Origin: Heliocidaris tuberculata
Taxonomy: Eukaryota; Echinodermata; Echinoidea; Camarodonta; Echinometridae
Assembly: GCA_025618425.1 (NCBI GenBank)
Contig: CM046851.1
Coordinates: 30,795,754-30,859,753 of the forward strand
DNA length: 64,000 nt
Direction: 5' to 3'
Shown here: positions 1-13,100 of the stretch, piece after piece
Layout of the letters: each line of letters opens with the position of its first letter
Numbering within the stretch: position 1 is the stretch's first letter
The notes under the pieces: generated by a model
Databases searched by the model: none
What the model was told of the DNA's origin: nothing
Seen by the model: the letters and a program-made list of their open reading frames with translations, nothing else
Program-made: the position numbers and the translations under genes

Positions 1-50
1 CTAGTGTAAATTCAAGTGTACAGATGTAAATTAAGTACAATTTTAATCTT

Positions 51-1496
<1,446 letters not shown>

Positions 1497-1499
1497 CTT

Positions 1500-2560
1500 T
1501 AAGTTGCACCTTTAATCTGTAAGATTATAAGAGTATGATATTGTGTAAAGCATTTTGATGAAAGTAATAGGTAGCAAATTGTGTATATGTAAATATACTT
1601 GATGTTGAATAAAAGTACTGTAAATGCCCCTTCAACAAGTCCATTTAGAAAGGCTATCAACAAAGTCTAGTTCTACACATCCCTACATGCCACACCCTCT
1701 CACAAAATCATCTGTGCCCAGCATTATATGTATACTTTGGTCCCAGAAAGAGAATGTTATCTAACCTTGTACCATGGTATCATCATCATCAAAACAAAAA
1801 AAAAAAGGGGGGGGGGGGGGGAGATACTGCTACAAAGCTGGGCCTTGCTGCACATAAATTTGTCTCGTGAGAGACGGTGCGGCAGTGTTTGGAAGAATCT
1901 GTTAATAGACTTTCTTTGTTTGGTGAATGGTAGACTCAGTTTTAATGATATTTGGTTGGGAGGTACAAGGGTATATTACTCCATTTAATTGGGCTATGTT
2001 GGGATTAAAGCATGTTGTTGGTCAACATTGGTTTGCATAGTGTTGTCAAAATTTATGAATTGTTTTGAACTGATATATCAACTAGATTTATTTAATGGTT
2101 CGGGCAAAGTTTTGGAGAGCTAGAACCAATGCCCTCAGTCTGACAAACTTATAGAAGAGGCTGAGTTTGAGCTTTTTCACTTGTTCCTTTAGGTTTGAGA
2201 GATGGAATACTCCAAGCTTTTTGGTAATGATGAAGCCTTCTTCTATGGCAAGATATTTTTATGTTTCATTTAAAGTCTAACTAAGGATTACCCTGGAGCC
2301 TGGAGCAACTTTGAAATATTAGTTATTGTCAGCAGAATTGTATTGTTCATTACTTTTCTTTTATGCATGTAGTAGTATTATCATGTTGTTCCATTTTCAA
2401 TGTTTTTTGTTGTATAGCTCCTGAAGAAGGCGTAATGCCGAAAGCTTGACATCTATAAATCCGTCCTGAGTCTTGGCTCATTTCATTTATTTAATTTATT
2501 TAATTCATCCAACCAAGACGGCCCGTCATGTGTTTTAGCCAAATTCTTACAATTTTATAT
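1500..2560. other. Upstream flank of RNLS, no gene seen
   Basis: Contains an A11/G16 homopolymer tract near 1796-1821. Around 2417-2450 the text gaagaaggcgtaatgccgaa resembles the 3' ends of degenerate retroelements; this is weak. I see no supported coding exon. Confidence 0.4.
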
Positions 2561-2899
2561 ATATATATAATTCAGTTCTGAAGTGAGTGGCAGTGCACAA
2601 AAGAAATGAGTTTGACAAAATTTCCTGTTTGGGGAGAGCGTCTCAGCTGACAAAGGACATGGCAGTCTAACAATAGACTGTACGGTACTGGGATGTATCA
2701 TCGCAGCGCGTGCAGCAGCTTCATGAAATGGGACAGATTAGCTGAAAGTAAATATAGAAATTTTGAATTTTTAAGACCTCATAGTAAATTATAAATTAGA
2801 TATAGGCCTAGATCTATGTATTTTCAGTGGAATGAGTTGAGGTCTATTCAAACTTAAAATATTCTTTAAAAAACAACAATAAAAAAACATAGACAAAAC

Positions 2900-3250
2900 A
2901 TGCAATCCACCTGCATACCATGTGGAGTAAGACCCCTTGTAAACAAGAAAAGGAAAAGAAAGGATGATCCCGAGCCAGCTGAGAATAGTCAAGAAGAGCA
3001 AGAACTAGAAGCCCCACTGCTAAACGACAGCATTCTTCCAGAATCTTGGGTAAAGGTGAAGGTAAAGAAGGATTCTGTGAAACCAGACATATTCTCAGCG
3101 GAGCATATCCTTGCACGAAATAGACTGTTAGGTCTATCTAAACCAGAAATTAATGACAGTGGAAGAACTAGTAAGACAAGCTGGAGAGTTGACCATAAAT
3201 ACAGACTCATCAAATTCAAAATTCAAATTGCCAATGCTAACTTGAGCTGA
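2900..3250 (+). CDS. Uncertain open frame, lysine-rich hypothetical protein
   Basis: A 116-codon frame with a basic cluster NKKRKRKDD near the N-terminus, an acidic stretch, and no family I recognise. An in-frame stop lies 31 bases upstream of the ATG, so the frame is closed unless an exon joins. The C-terminal end overlaps sequence also found in the foldback repeat near 4934 (attgccaa...gagattcaca). It could be a short gene, a terminal exon, or chance. Low confidence. Confidence 0.2.
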   Translation: MQSTCIPCGVRPLVNKKRKRKDDPEPAENSQEEQELEAPLLNDSILPESWVKVKVKKDSVKPDIFSAEHILARNRLLGLSKPEINDSGRTSKTSWRVDHKYRLIKFKIQIANANLS

Positions 3251-3279
3251 GATTCACACACAGATCTATAATCACGTAG

Positions 3280-3480
3280 ACCAGACCTACCAAGTCTCAT
3301 GCATTAGGCGTGACAGTCACGCATCAGGGCTCTTACTCACGCCCAAATATCTGTTTCTCACACCTGGGCCTCACAACCTATCCCCAGACCTACCAAGTCT
3401 CACACATAGTCACGCATCAGAGTTCTTACTCACGCCCCAAAATCTCTTTCTCACGCCTGGCCTCACAGCCTATTTCCATG
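3280..3480. repeat. Two copies of a ~95-bp 'CTCACGC' repeat
   Basis: The segment from agacctaccaagtctca through the text ctttctcacgcctgg occurs twice (about 3281-3375 and 3384-3471) with small differences. No coding content. Confidence 0.65.
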
Positions 3481-3729
3481 TATATTATACATACTGCGCA
3501 GTGAGCGCACGGTTCCTCGCCTACCTGGCGCTGATGCGCGGAAAATCTCACGCAGTACTGTCTTTGACCTTGGCGTCTCTGTATCTCCATATATATTATA
3601 CATACCGCGCATCGAGTGCACGCTTTCTCCCCTACCTGGCGCTGATGTGAAGAAAATCTCACCCACAGCTGGTCTTTGACCTTGGTGTCTCTTGTAGACC
3701 AACTAGATTCCTTACTATGCCCGTTTTCT

Positions 3730-4500
3730 TTCAAACTTTAACCATCCTGTATCATGCTTCTCGTATTTTTCTGCTTTCGCAAAAAAACAACAACAAAAAA
3801 ACCTTATTACAAAGGTTAGGTTGTCCTTTGTGTGAAAGCAGAAAAATCAGAGAAGCAGATTGGTGAAAATTTGAACAAAATCGGACAAACAAGAAGAAAG
3901 TTGTGATTTTTGAAAGTTGTAACTTTTAGATCTTATCACTAGACTATGCATATACGGGAATAAATTTCAAATTGGCAGAATCGGTACAGCCGCTGTGATG
4001 TAGCGGCAGTCAACTTTCCCATTCGCTCCAACACACAAAATGACTAAAATTTCAATTTTTAAAAATGTATACCGGTAATTATAACTTTGTAGGATCTTTT
4101 TATTTTTGGAGGAAATAGACTCTATTCTAGTATAATCCACTCACACTTATGCAAGGTTATTGGAAATAACCTCGCACTCTGTACCTTCATACCGTGTGAG
4201 CCTCCCATAGCAAGGGTGTGATATCTTGCACATATGTGTGTGGCAGAGGACCAAGATCACCGACCAAAAACAGCCTGAAAATTTCACTTGATCAAGATGA
4301 TAAAGATCCTTTCAAAGGATCTGGCATGAAATAAGTTATTCTATCATTCTAAAATGTACTAGAAGGAAGTATTTTCTCAAAATTTTGCCGATTATATTGG
4401 TGTTTTTACCTCTTCAACTTTGAGGTCGTGACAGGCCGAAATTGACACAGCTCCACATAGTGATGGTCCCGTGAGTGAGTATGATCTAACATATTTTGAG
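3730..4500. repeat. Foldback-family fragment plus fragment of the 53077-54395 element
   Basis: 3810-4130 belongs to the GGGAAATCCAAC foldback family. 4180-4480 is an inverted relative of the long-TIR element at 53077-54395, sharing a block that reads through 'ttgaggtcgtgac' and 'atagtgatggt'. No gene seen. Confidence 0.6.
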
Positions 4501-4515
4501 CAGACCTTAGACTTC

Positions 4516-5599
4516 AAGGGAAATCCAAATCAAGTTGCTTTGAAAGAAAGAGGAAAAATCAGAGAAGCAGATTGGTGAAAGTTTGAACGAAATCGGACAA
4601 GCAATAAGAAAGTTATGAATTTTTGAAAGTTGTAATCACTATGCATATGCGAATTTCAAATTGGCCGAATAGGTAATGTCACTGTGATGTAGCTGTGGAC
4701 AACTCCCCCATTCGCTCTAACACACAAAAATGACTAAAATTTCACTTTTTTTCAAAATGCATTACTCAGTAGGATCTTTTCGCTCATGAGGACCTATAAC
4801 AATATGCTATCTCCAATATATTTTGAGTACTGCCTCGAGGGCAAAAGCGCCTCGAAGAAAACCGCAAATTAATATTTTTGTGTACGACAAATGGGAGAGT
4901 TGTCCACAAAAATGTCACAATTGACTCCCCAAATTGCCAATTTGAGATTCACATAGATGTAGTGATCTCATTTTTCAAACATCCATAACTTTCTTAATCC
5001 TTGTCCGATTTCTTTCAAACTTTTACCATCTTGTTTTTCTTACTTTTCTGCTTTCACAAAAATCATCTTAGACCCCGTTCTCACTCACTTTTGAAAGTGG
5101 TCTTAGTTAGACCGCTCCAGAGGAACGGGTCTTGAGGAACGGTTTGCTAGCGTTCACACTCCGAGCAGTTTTTCTCGCTCAAACCGCTCCACGATTCAAA
5201 GTGGCCTTGTTGCTATGGCAGCTCAGTTCAGCGGGTCAAATTTTTCGCGCGGAATACAAACTGATGTACCGTAGCGTGCCTGCCGGCTGCCCGATCGATT
5301 GCTTTTGCTTTGTTTTGTGCGCGGAACGTCACTGGCTCACTTCCGGTTGAAGTACGCTTTCGTTCACATTGCACGTTTAGAGCGGTCCATACCGCTCTTA
5401 ATAAGACCCGTTCCTCAAGACCACCTCCCCGAGGTGGTCTTCTGGAGCGGTCCAGAAGACCACTTCCTGGACCACTTTGACCGTTCACACTCACCTAAGA
5501 ACCGTTCCTGAGGAACGGGTCTTAGATAGACCGCTCCAAAAGTCCACTTTCAAAGTGAGTGAGAACGGGGTCTTACTACCAAGGTTGGATTGCCCTTTC
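4516..5599. mobile_element. Foldback element split by a nested MITE
   Basis: The left end reads aagggaaatccaa; the right end, reverse-complemented, reads aaagggcaatccaac. The inner arms are inverted copies (agagaagcagattggtgaaag on the left; the matching complement near 5010-5050). The element is interrupted at 5071-5572 by a separate MITE with its own target duplication. Confidence 0.7.
5071..5572. mobile_element. PIF/Harbinger-type MITE with TTA target duplication
   Basis: A 502-bp element with inverted ends GACCCCGTTCTCACTCACTT and its complement, flanked by TTA at 5068-5070 and 5573-5575. Internal sub-repeats around 'accgctcc' and 'ggaacgggtctt' extend the pairing. The 3-bp TWA target is typical of PIF/Harbinger; no transposase is present. 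Confidence 0.75.
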
Positions 5600-5610
5600 A
5601 GTCTAACTTA

Positions 5611-6072
5611 AGCCCTGTCTTAACAGACACTTTTTAAAACGCCTCGACCAGTTGATACCGGGTTAGATTTCTTTACCCCTTCCTGTTAAGCCGCTCCTAC
5701 TGAGGTGTTGACCGGAATCTACCCAGTATAATTTTGCCAAAATTTGACTAGGTCCAACGAGGGTAAAATCACGACTCTACCCCTGCTAATTCCGGACAGT
5801 TTCTGACCGGACAGCTCGACATTGCGCAATGACTCGAACTCGATTCTCGTGAAATATCACATTCCCCGCGTTTTGAATCTCCCGCGTGCGCGACAGGAAG
5901 TCGTGCAGTTCTATACGTTACTATGGGAACCTACCCGGTTAGGTTTTCAGCGAACGTCTGTTAAGACGGCACGCCGGGGTGGACCACCCGTGGTTTTATC
6001 ACCTGCTGCCCCGCTTTTTTAACCCGGCATCAGTCCCGACTCCGTCCGGACGCGGTCTATTAAAACGGGGCT
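5611..6072. mobile_element. Second MITE with TTA target duplication
   Basis: Ends AGCCCTGTCTTAACAGAC and its imperfect complement (gtctattaaaacggggct), flanked by TTA at 5608-5610 and 6073-6075. 462 bp, no open frame of note. Probably PIF/Harbinger-like from the target, which is inference. Confidence 0.65.
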
Positions 6073-6181
6073 TTAGGTTAGAATCTACTGCCTCGAGGGA
6101 AAAGGTGCTCAGTCTCAGGAGAAAACCAGAATTTAATGACTTTATGGTGTACGACGAATGGGAGGGTATCCTCACAGGGGT

Positions 6182-6515
6182 CGGGTAACTCGGCACTAGG
6201 GCGAACTCGGCACTGCATGCGCGGTGACTATGTTTCAAGAGTTGAAGTCCCCGCTACCATACACACCATACCGTTTTTCAGCTTTAAATTTCATGTTTTG
6301 TATAATTTTACTCCTTGAAATTTTCACCATTACTTTATTGATGATCATTTTACACACTGATATCAAATAATTTTGTATTTAAGTGTTCTGAAATGTGTAA
6401 TCAATGCGAAATTCAATACAAGTATTTGCGATCAATTCAAATCTCTGGCATGTCTGGGCTCACTCGGCCACGATTTCCGGCAAGGCTGAGTTTGCCCTAG
6501 TGCCGAGTTAGCCCA
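6182..6515. mobile_element. MITE with 'CTCGGCACTAGGGCGAACTCGG' ends, copy 1
   Basis: Both termini carry taactcggcactagggc and its complement. Copy 2 lies inverted at 45690-45997. It sits inside a foldback-family repeat spanning about 6080-6790. Confidence 0.75.
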
Positions 6516-7129
6516 GATCCGGTTCATGAATGATATGTCACAATCGATTCACCAAAGTGTAGACTCTATGCCAAATTGCCAATTTCTATTCATCATGTTC
6601 AGATGTTCATGGATGGTAATCTAGTCATGGCATGCTAGTAGTGGCTAGTATTAGCAGTAATCTCACTTTTCAAACTTTCATAACTAACTTTATTATTCTT
6701 TGTCCCATTTCTTTCAAACTTTCTTCATCCTGTTTCTCTCATTTTTCTGCTTTCATACAAATCAGCTTTTCACAAAGGTTGGATTACGCCATCACACATG
6801 CATGCATTGCACACGCATTGCACAATACACTAATATCATATCACAAACATCATTTTCAATATATGGGATCGATATTACGGTAAATCAGGTGATGTGTTCA
6901 TCACAGAACCAGCCGGCAGCTGACATGGTTTTGCTTAATTTACGGTAAGTTCACAAAAATCATTATTCAACAATCATCATTCAACAATCATCATTCATAA
7001 AGAATAACAGTACGTACATTCATGTCTAAAATCGGTTCGAAAAAGAGAAAGAAACTGAAACTTGTATGATAATAACTTACTATTCAGACATTGATTGTAG
7101 TCGTGCAGTAGGAGGAAGAACTCAACTTG

Positions 7130-7265
7130 TACTACATATGGCCGCGCCGGCCCGGCCGGGACTCCGCAGGCTAGCGCTAGCTAGGCGGCCGGCCCGTCGC
7201 TGCCCAGCTTGTTTTGCCTCGCAGCTCGGCGCGGCTTGCCTGATATCTGGGCAAGCTGCAGGGTA
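7130..7265. other. Isolated GC-rich island
   Basis: About 135 bp of very GC-rich sequence with dense CpG and small palindromes (ggccgcgccggcccggcc, gctagcgctagc) in an AT-rich background. It lies about 1.7 kb upstream of the IGHMBP2 ATG, so it could be a promoter fragment or a piece of a mobile element. I cannot decide which. Confidence 0.35.
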
Positions 7266-7468
7266 TGCGATATACGGTATAGATCTACATGTATTTCTTT
7301 CACTGTTAGTGTTACATTGTGAATCAAAAGTTATCAATTCCAGAACTGGACAAAATAGAAAATTGAAGTATTGTGAAAGAACAGGGATGGTATTCTGAAA
7401 ATTGTTGTAACTTTTGTTGTATCTTCCAGAGATAATACTGCGCGCGCTATTTAGTAATATTATACTGT

Positions 7469-7862
7469 CTATAGTCAAGGATTGTAATTCCGAACAGATT
7501 GTATTACCGAACGTGTACAGTTAAGCGCCTAAAATGGGTTTTCATACGTGTGGGATTACGCGTATGAAAACCACACTATTGAAACAAAGGTTGTGTCTTT
7601 TTCCCATAGGTTTCACATGTTCGGAAATACAGTACCTTTTTCAAGGGACCAAAACGCCGTGTTGTTGGGAAGGGGTTCACTCGGAAGGGAATATCGTATT
7701 AAATCTACGTTGTCTTTTTAAAATTCCATCAACTTCTTTTTCTGTAGGACTTTGAGCATTCATTATGTAATTTTGACAGATATTTGTTTGATATTTTATT
7801 TGCTATCGTTGATTTTCTGAAAAGTGTTCGTACACTAGCTGGATCGACCACCATACTAGATC
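7469..7862 (+). repeat. Dispersed ~390-bp element, copy A
   Basis: Runs from gtcaaggattgtaattcc to ctggatcgaccaccata. A closely similar copy is at 61793-62183 in opposite orientation, about 54 kb away. It includes a short palindrome at 7540-7571 (ttttcatacgtgtgggatta followed by cgcgtatgaaaa). Confidence 0.8.
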
Positions 7863-8659
7863 TATAATTGTTTAAGAATTGGTATCTGAAAATTGTTTGG
7901 CAAATATTGTAAGAGTGTAATTTTGTAACGTTCTGTTGTTCAACTTGTTCCATCAATGTCACAGTTAGCTTTCCATACTCTGCCTCATTTCTATGCCCCA
8001 AACTCTGCCTCATTTCCATTGCCTAATGTAGTGGGACGCACTTTGGATAATATTTACCTCATGGGGGCGTTATAACAGTAAGATAGCTGGGGTTAGTTTA
8101 GTATTTTCAGGGTTTTAATAGAAGGTGAGACAGTATTTTGATTTGTGGTAATTGGTATTCGTGATATTTTAGTAAACAAAAGGTGTTTTCCCCAAGTCGA
8201 TAGCATTAAGAATCTTATTCTATTATCATTTTGGTGCTCCTTCTGATGCTTCGTTTGACTGGTTTTGGTTCCCAAGTGTTTGATTGTGGGGTGATTGTCT
8301 ACTATAACTTAGAAGCTTTACAATATTATCTAAGGACCGCCTTTATATTATCTTTGAGACTTTGACACACCCATTTTTTGACACTTTACCAATCAAGATG
8401 GATTTTATATAGGCATGATAGGTAGATCAACCAATAGGAGCACCCCTTATGTCTAACATAAGGATGCGCTTTGCGCATATATCAATTTCGGGTGTAGTTA
8501 TTAAATTACGCGTTTTATAATGCGCCATGCGCTAAATATTGGATTGCAGTTAACAAAATGGCTCACCCTCTTCTGCTCGAACCAAGTCACATATTGATGT
8601 AAAATCATTGAATTCCACCTGTAATTTCTTCAAAATGTCTCCTCTATGAGATCAGGGGC

Positions 8660-8790
8660 CCGTTGCACAAAACTTGCGTTTAATCGCAACTCTTAAAAAT
8701 CAAACAAAAGTCCTTAATGCGCACTTCTGATTGGCTGAAAATAAAGTTGCGTTTGATTTTCCTGAGTTGCGGAACTTGAGGAAGAGAAGG
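8660..8790. repeat. 'GGGCCCGTTGCACAA' repeat fragment
   Basis: Begins gggcccgttgcacaaaactt and contains gttgcgtttgatttt. A related segment is inverted at 60120-60243. Likely one end of a MITE. Confidence 0.5.
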
Positions 8791-8988
8791 AGGAGTAGGA
8801 GGAAGGGAGGTGGATGAGTGGGTTCTCACTAGCTGTTTGGTTTGGTTTTGATTCCTGTGTGATTAATGGAATGTTTCAAGGCTTTCAAGCAGTACTTCTG
8901 TAATTGTATTATTAATTATCATTTTTAGGTGATCGCTTCAACACTTTTTTTTATCCTCTTATACTGCAGGTAGCCAAACAAGTTTAAG

Positions 8989-9068
8989 ATGTCTGTAATT
9001 GGGGAGTTTGTGAGGAAACATCTTGACTTACTTGATGTAGAAAGAAAGGCAGAGATTGAACAGACAAG
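8989..9068 (+). CDS. IGHMBP2: IGHMBP2 coding exon 1
   Basis: Start [20 protein letters not shown]; ends in phase 2 at ACAAG|GTAGCT. Preceded by 19 nt of 5' UTR after an acceptor. Confidence 0.9.
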
Positions 9069-10137
9069 GTAGCTCAGTGATTGCTTGAAGTTCATTTTTG
9101 TATTTATGAATGCATTGATTGAACATAAAGCTTTCTTATATCATCTACTCTGCAAACTGACAAAAATTATTATTAGTTGACAGTGTGTTAGAATAGTTGT
9201 GACAGAATAGATATTAGTATGTCTAAAGCATGTTTTATTGGATAATTCTCTGAAGGTGCTATAATAATTTTATTATCACCCAACTTGACTCAAGTAATTA
9301 AATATGGACCATCTGGGTGACACAAAAATGTGGTAACCAACATATGTTTTGTACATATTGTGATACATGTACATGTATATCCATATTGGTTGAGATGAAA
9401 TATGAATATTGAATTACATGTACACCTGTATAGCAAGAAAATCAATCTCTCATCTGTAATAGAATCTTTAAAAATCAATATTGTTGATGCTATCAGTTTA
9501 AAATCATTTTGTCTTAATTCATTCATAAAAGGTATCAATGAATCCTGTGAGATATTCTTGTTAAAGTATTCAATGATAAGAATAATTACCTTACAATGGA
9601 ACAAATCTTGTGTTCAGTGATCTACTAGGGAAGCTGTCTGTACGTGAGCTTGAGCGACGAGGCGTTTGCCTTCTTAAACTTCGATGTGCCAACCAAGCCA
9701 CAGGACTCTATGGAAGGACAGTATTAACCTTTGAACCTTTGAGGTCACAGGGTCAAGATGGCAAGCTTCCAGCTCATAACTTTGGACCAGGTAAGTACCT
9801 GTAGATTTGAGTTTTGTTTAAATGAAGGTGGCCTATGTGATATGTGCAGTTATGTTTTATGTATAAAGACTTTTCAGCCAACAAAAAATAATCATAGTGT
9901 TGGCTTTTCAATATATTCTGCCCGATGCCATAGTCACACAAACCAACACCAGATCACAACAGACCTAACAAAACATTACATGTCATTACATGTGATTAAA
10001 CCCAATGGCAAAGAATCATTCAGTTAAGATTGGTTTAGAGTCAGTTTGGTGATTTAATTGAGGTATCACTCTGTCACAATACAAGAGAATATTGCATCTT
10101 AGTTCAAAAATACATACATGTACATATGCCACTGATA

Positions 10138-10169
<32 letters not shown>

Positions 10170-13100
10170 CATAATTCCTACTTATTTAAGGCGATTTTTG
10201 GGGCGAAATATTCGATGGAAGGGGGAAGCCGACGTTAAGTCGAATTTTTTGATTTGCCTTAACATTTTCGGCACTGTTTTTTCCCATTTCCGTAGGGGTA
10301 GGAAGCATTCTATCGATATAAACTTAGAGGGCGCCAAATTACTTATATTACTACAAAGTTTTGTTCGGTAGGGAGAACTCATTTTCGTATAATATAACGT
10401 GTATAATCTATAACGTCCTAAGTTGGACTAGTCTTAGGGCGATGTCTGTTTTTCTTGATCATATCAATAGTTTGGGGATTTAATAAAAATACCTTAACGC
10501 ACACAAAAGGTAGTTATTATACGATTCTTTTTGCCATAAATGCAAATTAAATCAAATTAATTCTAAGCATATACTAACATTTTGAATCCATTAATTCTCT
10601 GTAACGTCATTTTGCGCTGATATACGTATATACAATTTTAAAAAAAAAAATTCGCCTTTTAGTTGAATCTAGGTATAACTGACGAGTTGCAAATACCAGA
10701 GCTTGGCCCTATCAGCCCTTCAATGGCAAATGACCTTCTAAATTTTAAAATGACCCCAAATTGTAACAGTTTTTGCATGAACAGATATAATTGAAAATTA
10801 TTTTGTTTTACCGATGCCTTTAAAATGTTCCCCTATTAGCATAAAATCTTGCTCCAAACATTTAAATAGGTGGGTAATGTCCTTTTTTCAGGGGAAGGGG
10901 AGGGTTACATTGACAATGTAATCACAGTCATCTGGTTTTTAATCACTGGTGTTTTTCTTTCTATAGGTGATATAGCAGGAGTGAGCTTTTCTAACAGTGA
11001 TACCACGTCCTCTTCTCTTCTTGCTTCTGGCATCGTGTCAAAGGTCACTGCCTCTAGTATTGCTGTAGCATTTGAAGAGAATGTAGAGGGGATAGCAAGG
11101 GGTCATGATGATACATACAAACTTATCAAGCTTGCTAATGATGTCACATATAGGAGACTAAAGAAGTGAGTTATTCCCTACCTTAAGGAAAATGGTTATT
11201 GTGACAATCATATTACAAGTTGATAGTTTACCAAATTTTATATTGTGTTTTGATGGATGCATTATTTTTGATTAGCTTATAACTTTACATTACAAAAGTC
11301 ATAAGTAGTCTCAGAATTCTTTTCCTATGATTTAAAATCAATCAATTTTCCTCAAGTGATGGCAGCTTTACTTAGTTGATATTTTGTTTTTAACATTTAC
11401 TATATATTTGGATATATTGATAAGTGGATCTCTTCAAATTGAAAATAGCTGTATTTCACTTACCAGTATTATCGCTTTAGAATATTTTTCAATCTGTTTA
11501 TGCATTCAGAACTCATGAAGTATTTCATCATTGTCTCTGAGAACTACCTACTACTGTGCCTCTTCTCTGCCTTCCTGTCCTTCATTCATTTGTTGTTCAT
11601 GGATGACAATGTTCTGTTGATGTATGATTTATGGTATATAGAATGAGATACATTCTGAAGATTTCAAAGAGTACTAAACCTTGTTGTTGTAGATATTAGA
11701 GACTTTACCTCATGGAATAGGTCCATGAAGTAGATTCAGCATTCCACCCCAGAGCTTCAAGAGTTTACATATACCAACCCTAATACTTCCTTGCATTGCC
11801 TCTGTTCTCCTTAGTATAGTTGGTGTGGACAGCTGTTTACTAGCTTGTTGCAGACCACTCATAGAAATTTGGATTATTCCTCTTGGCAGATCATGTACAG
11901 TTCTGTCAGATTATTTGGCTTCCTTGCCTGAACATGTTTTTTAGTTCTTCCACAGGTACTCTATTGGGTTTTCATGTCTGGGCTTTGTGGTGGCCAATCC
12001 ATTCCCTTCACTCTGTTCTTCTTGAGCCACTCCAATATCACTTTTGAGGAATGTTTTAGGTTGTTGTGATGTTGGAACACCCAATTATAACCCAGATTCA
12101 GATTTTTGGACTGACTGTTGCATGTTTTTCTGTTTGCTGCTCCTGCCTTGTTTTATTGTTAGTACTGTGTATCTACTGTTGAAGGCCTTTACTTTCGTAT
12201 GCCACACATAAAGTTGGTCATTATGGCCAAAGAAGCTCGATCTTGGTGTTGTCTGATTATGGGACAGTTTTTTTGGCCAAAATTCTTTGTCTTTGCGCAA
12301 GTGTTCATCCTGGCTTTGCAGTGATGGTCCTGGAGCAGGGAGGTGGTTTGGATGAACCAAAACTATTTTGGAGGTTGGAAGTATGCATTAACAGATTCAA
12401 ATCTTGTCGGCACCCTTGTCGGGAGAATCTACACTTGGGTCATGTTTTCTGAAGTCCCTCACTCTTGGTATAAGCACCAAGGGTGTTATGTACTGGCGAG
12501 AACCATGTATGTACATTAAGTTTAAACTTTTCTGTCCTCATGATGAAAAAAGTGGGCAGGAATGACTGAAGTCAAGAAATGTGAGGGAAAGTGATCTTCT
12601 ACCAGGTGTAAGTAAAATTTTGGGCCCAACTGTATATATCATGCTTTGTTTTCCTTATCATCTTCCATTTGTAGAGCTCTTCATGAGTTAGAGGAGTATC
12701 GTACTGGACCTGCTGTTCGTCTCATTGAAGTCTTGTTTGGAGAGAGTGAGCTGGGCTCACCAATCAGTCTTCCAGCCAACACTAGTCCTGGTAAATATAC
12801 ATGTATTGTATTATGCTATTATGAAATAATAATATAATGATAATGATAATGATAATGATAATGATAATGATAATGATAATGATAATGATAATGATGATGA
12901 TGACGATGATGTTAACTCTTTTTCCAGCATTAGGGGGAATCCTTTTATCTCAGCCTATTGTTATCATTTGCCTTAACGCACAGTCGCTTTCGCTGTAACG
13001 TCGAATTTCTATTGTGACGGAATAAACTGGTAGTTTTCTAAGTAGGGGTGATGCGTCATCCTGTCTGCGTTCCATCTGCATTCATTTCAATTTTTCAATT

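Noticed and set aside
7066..7398. 110-codon frame on the plus strand through the GC-rich island
   Set aside because: Composition-driven (Ala/Arg/Pro), no domain, no splice support; the downstream part is AT-rich non-coding.
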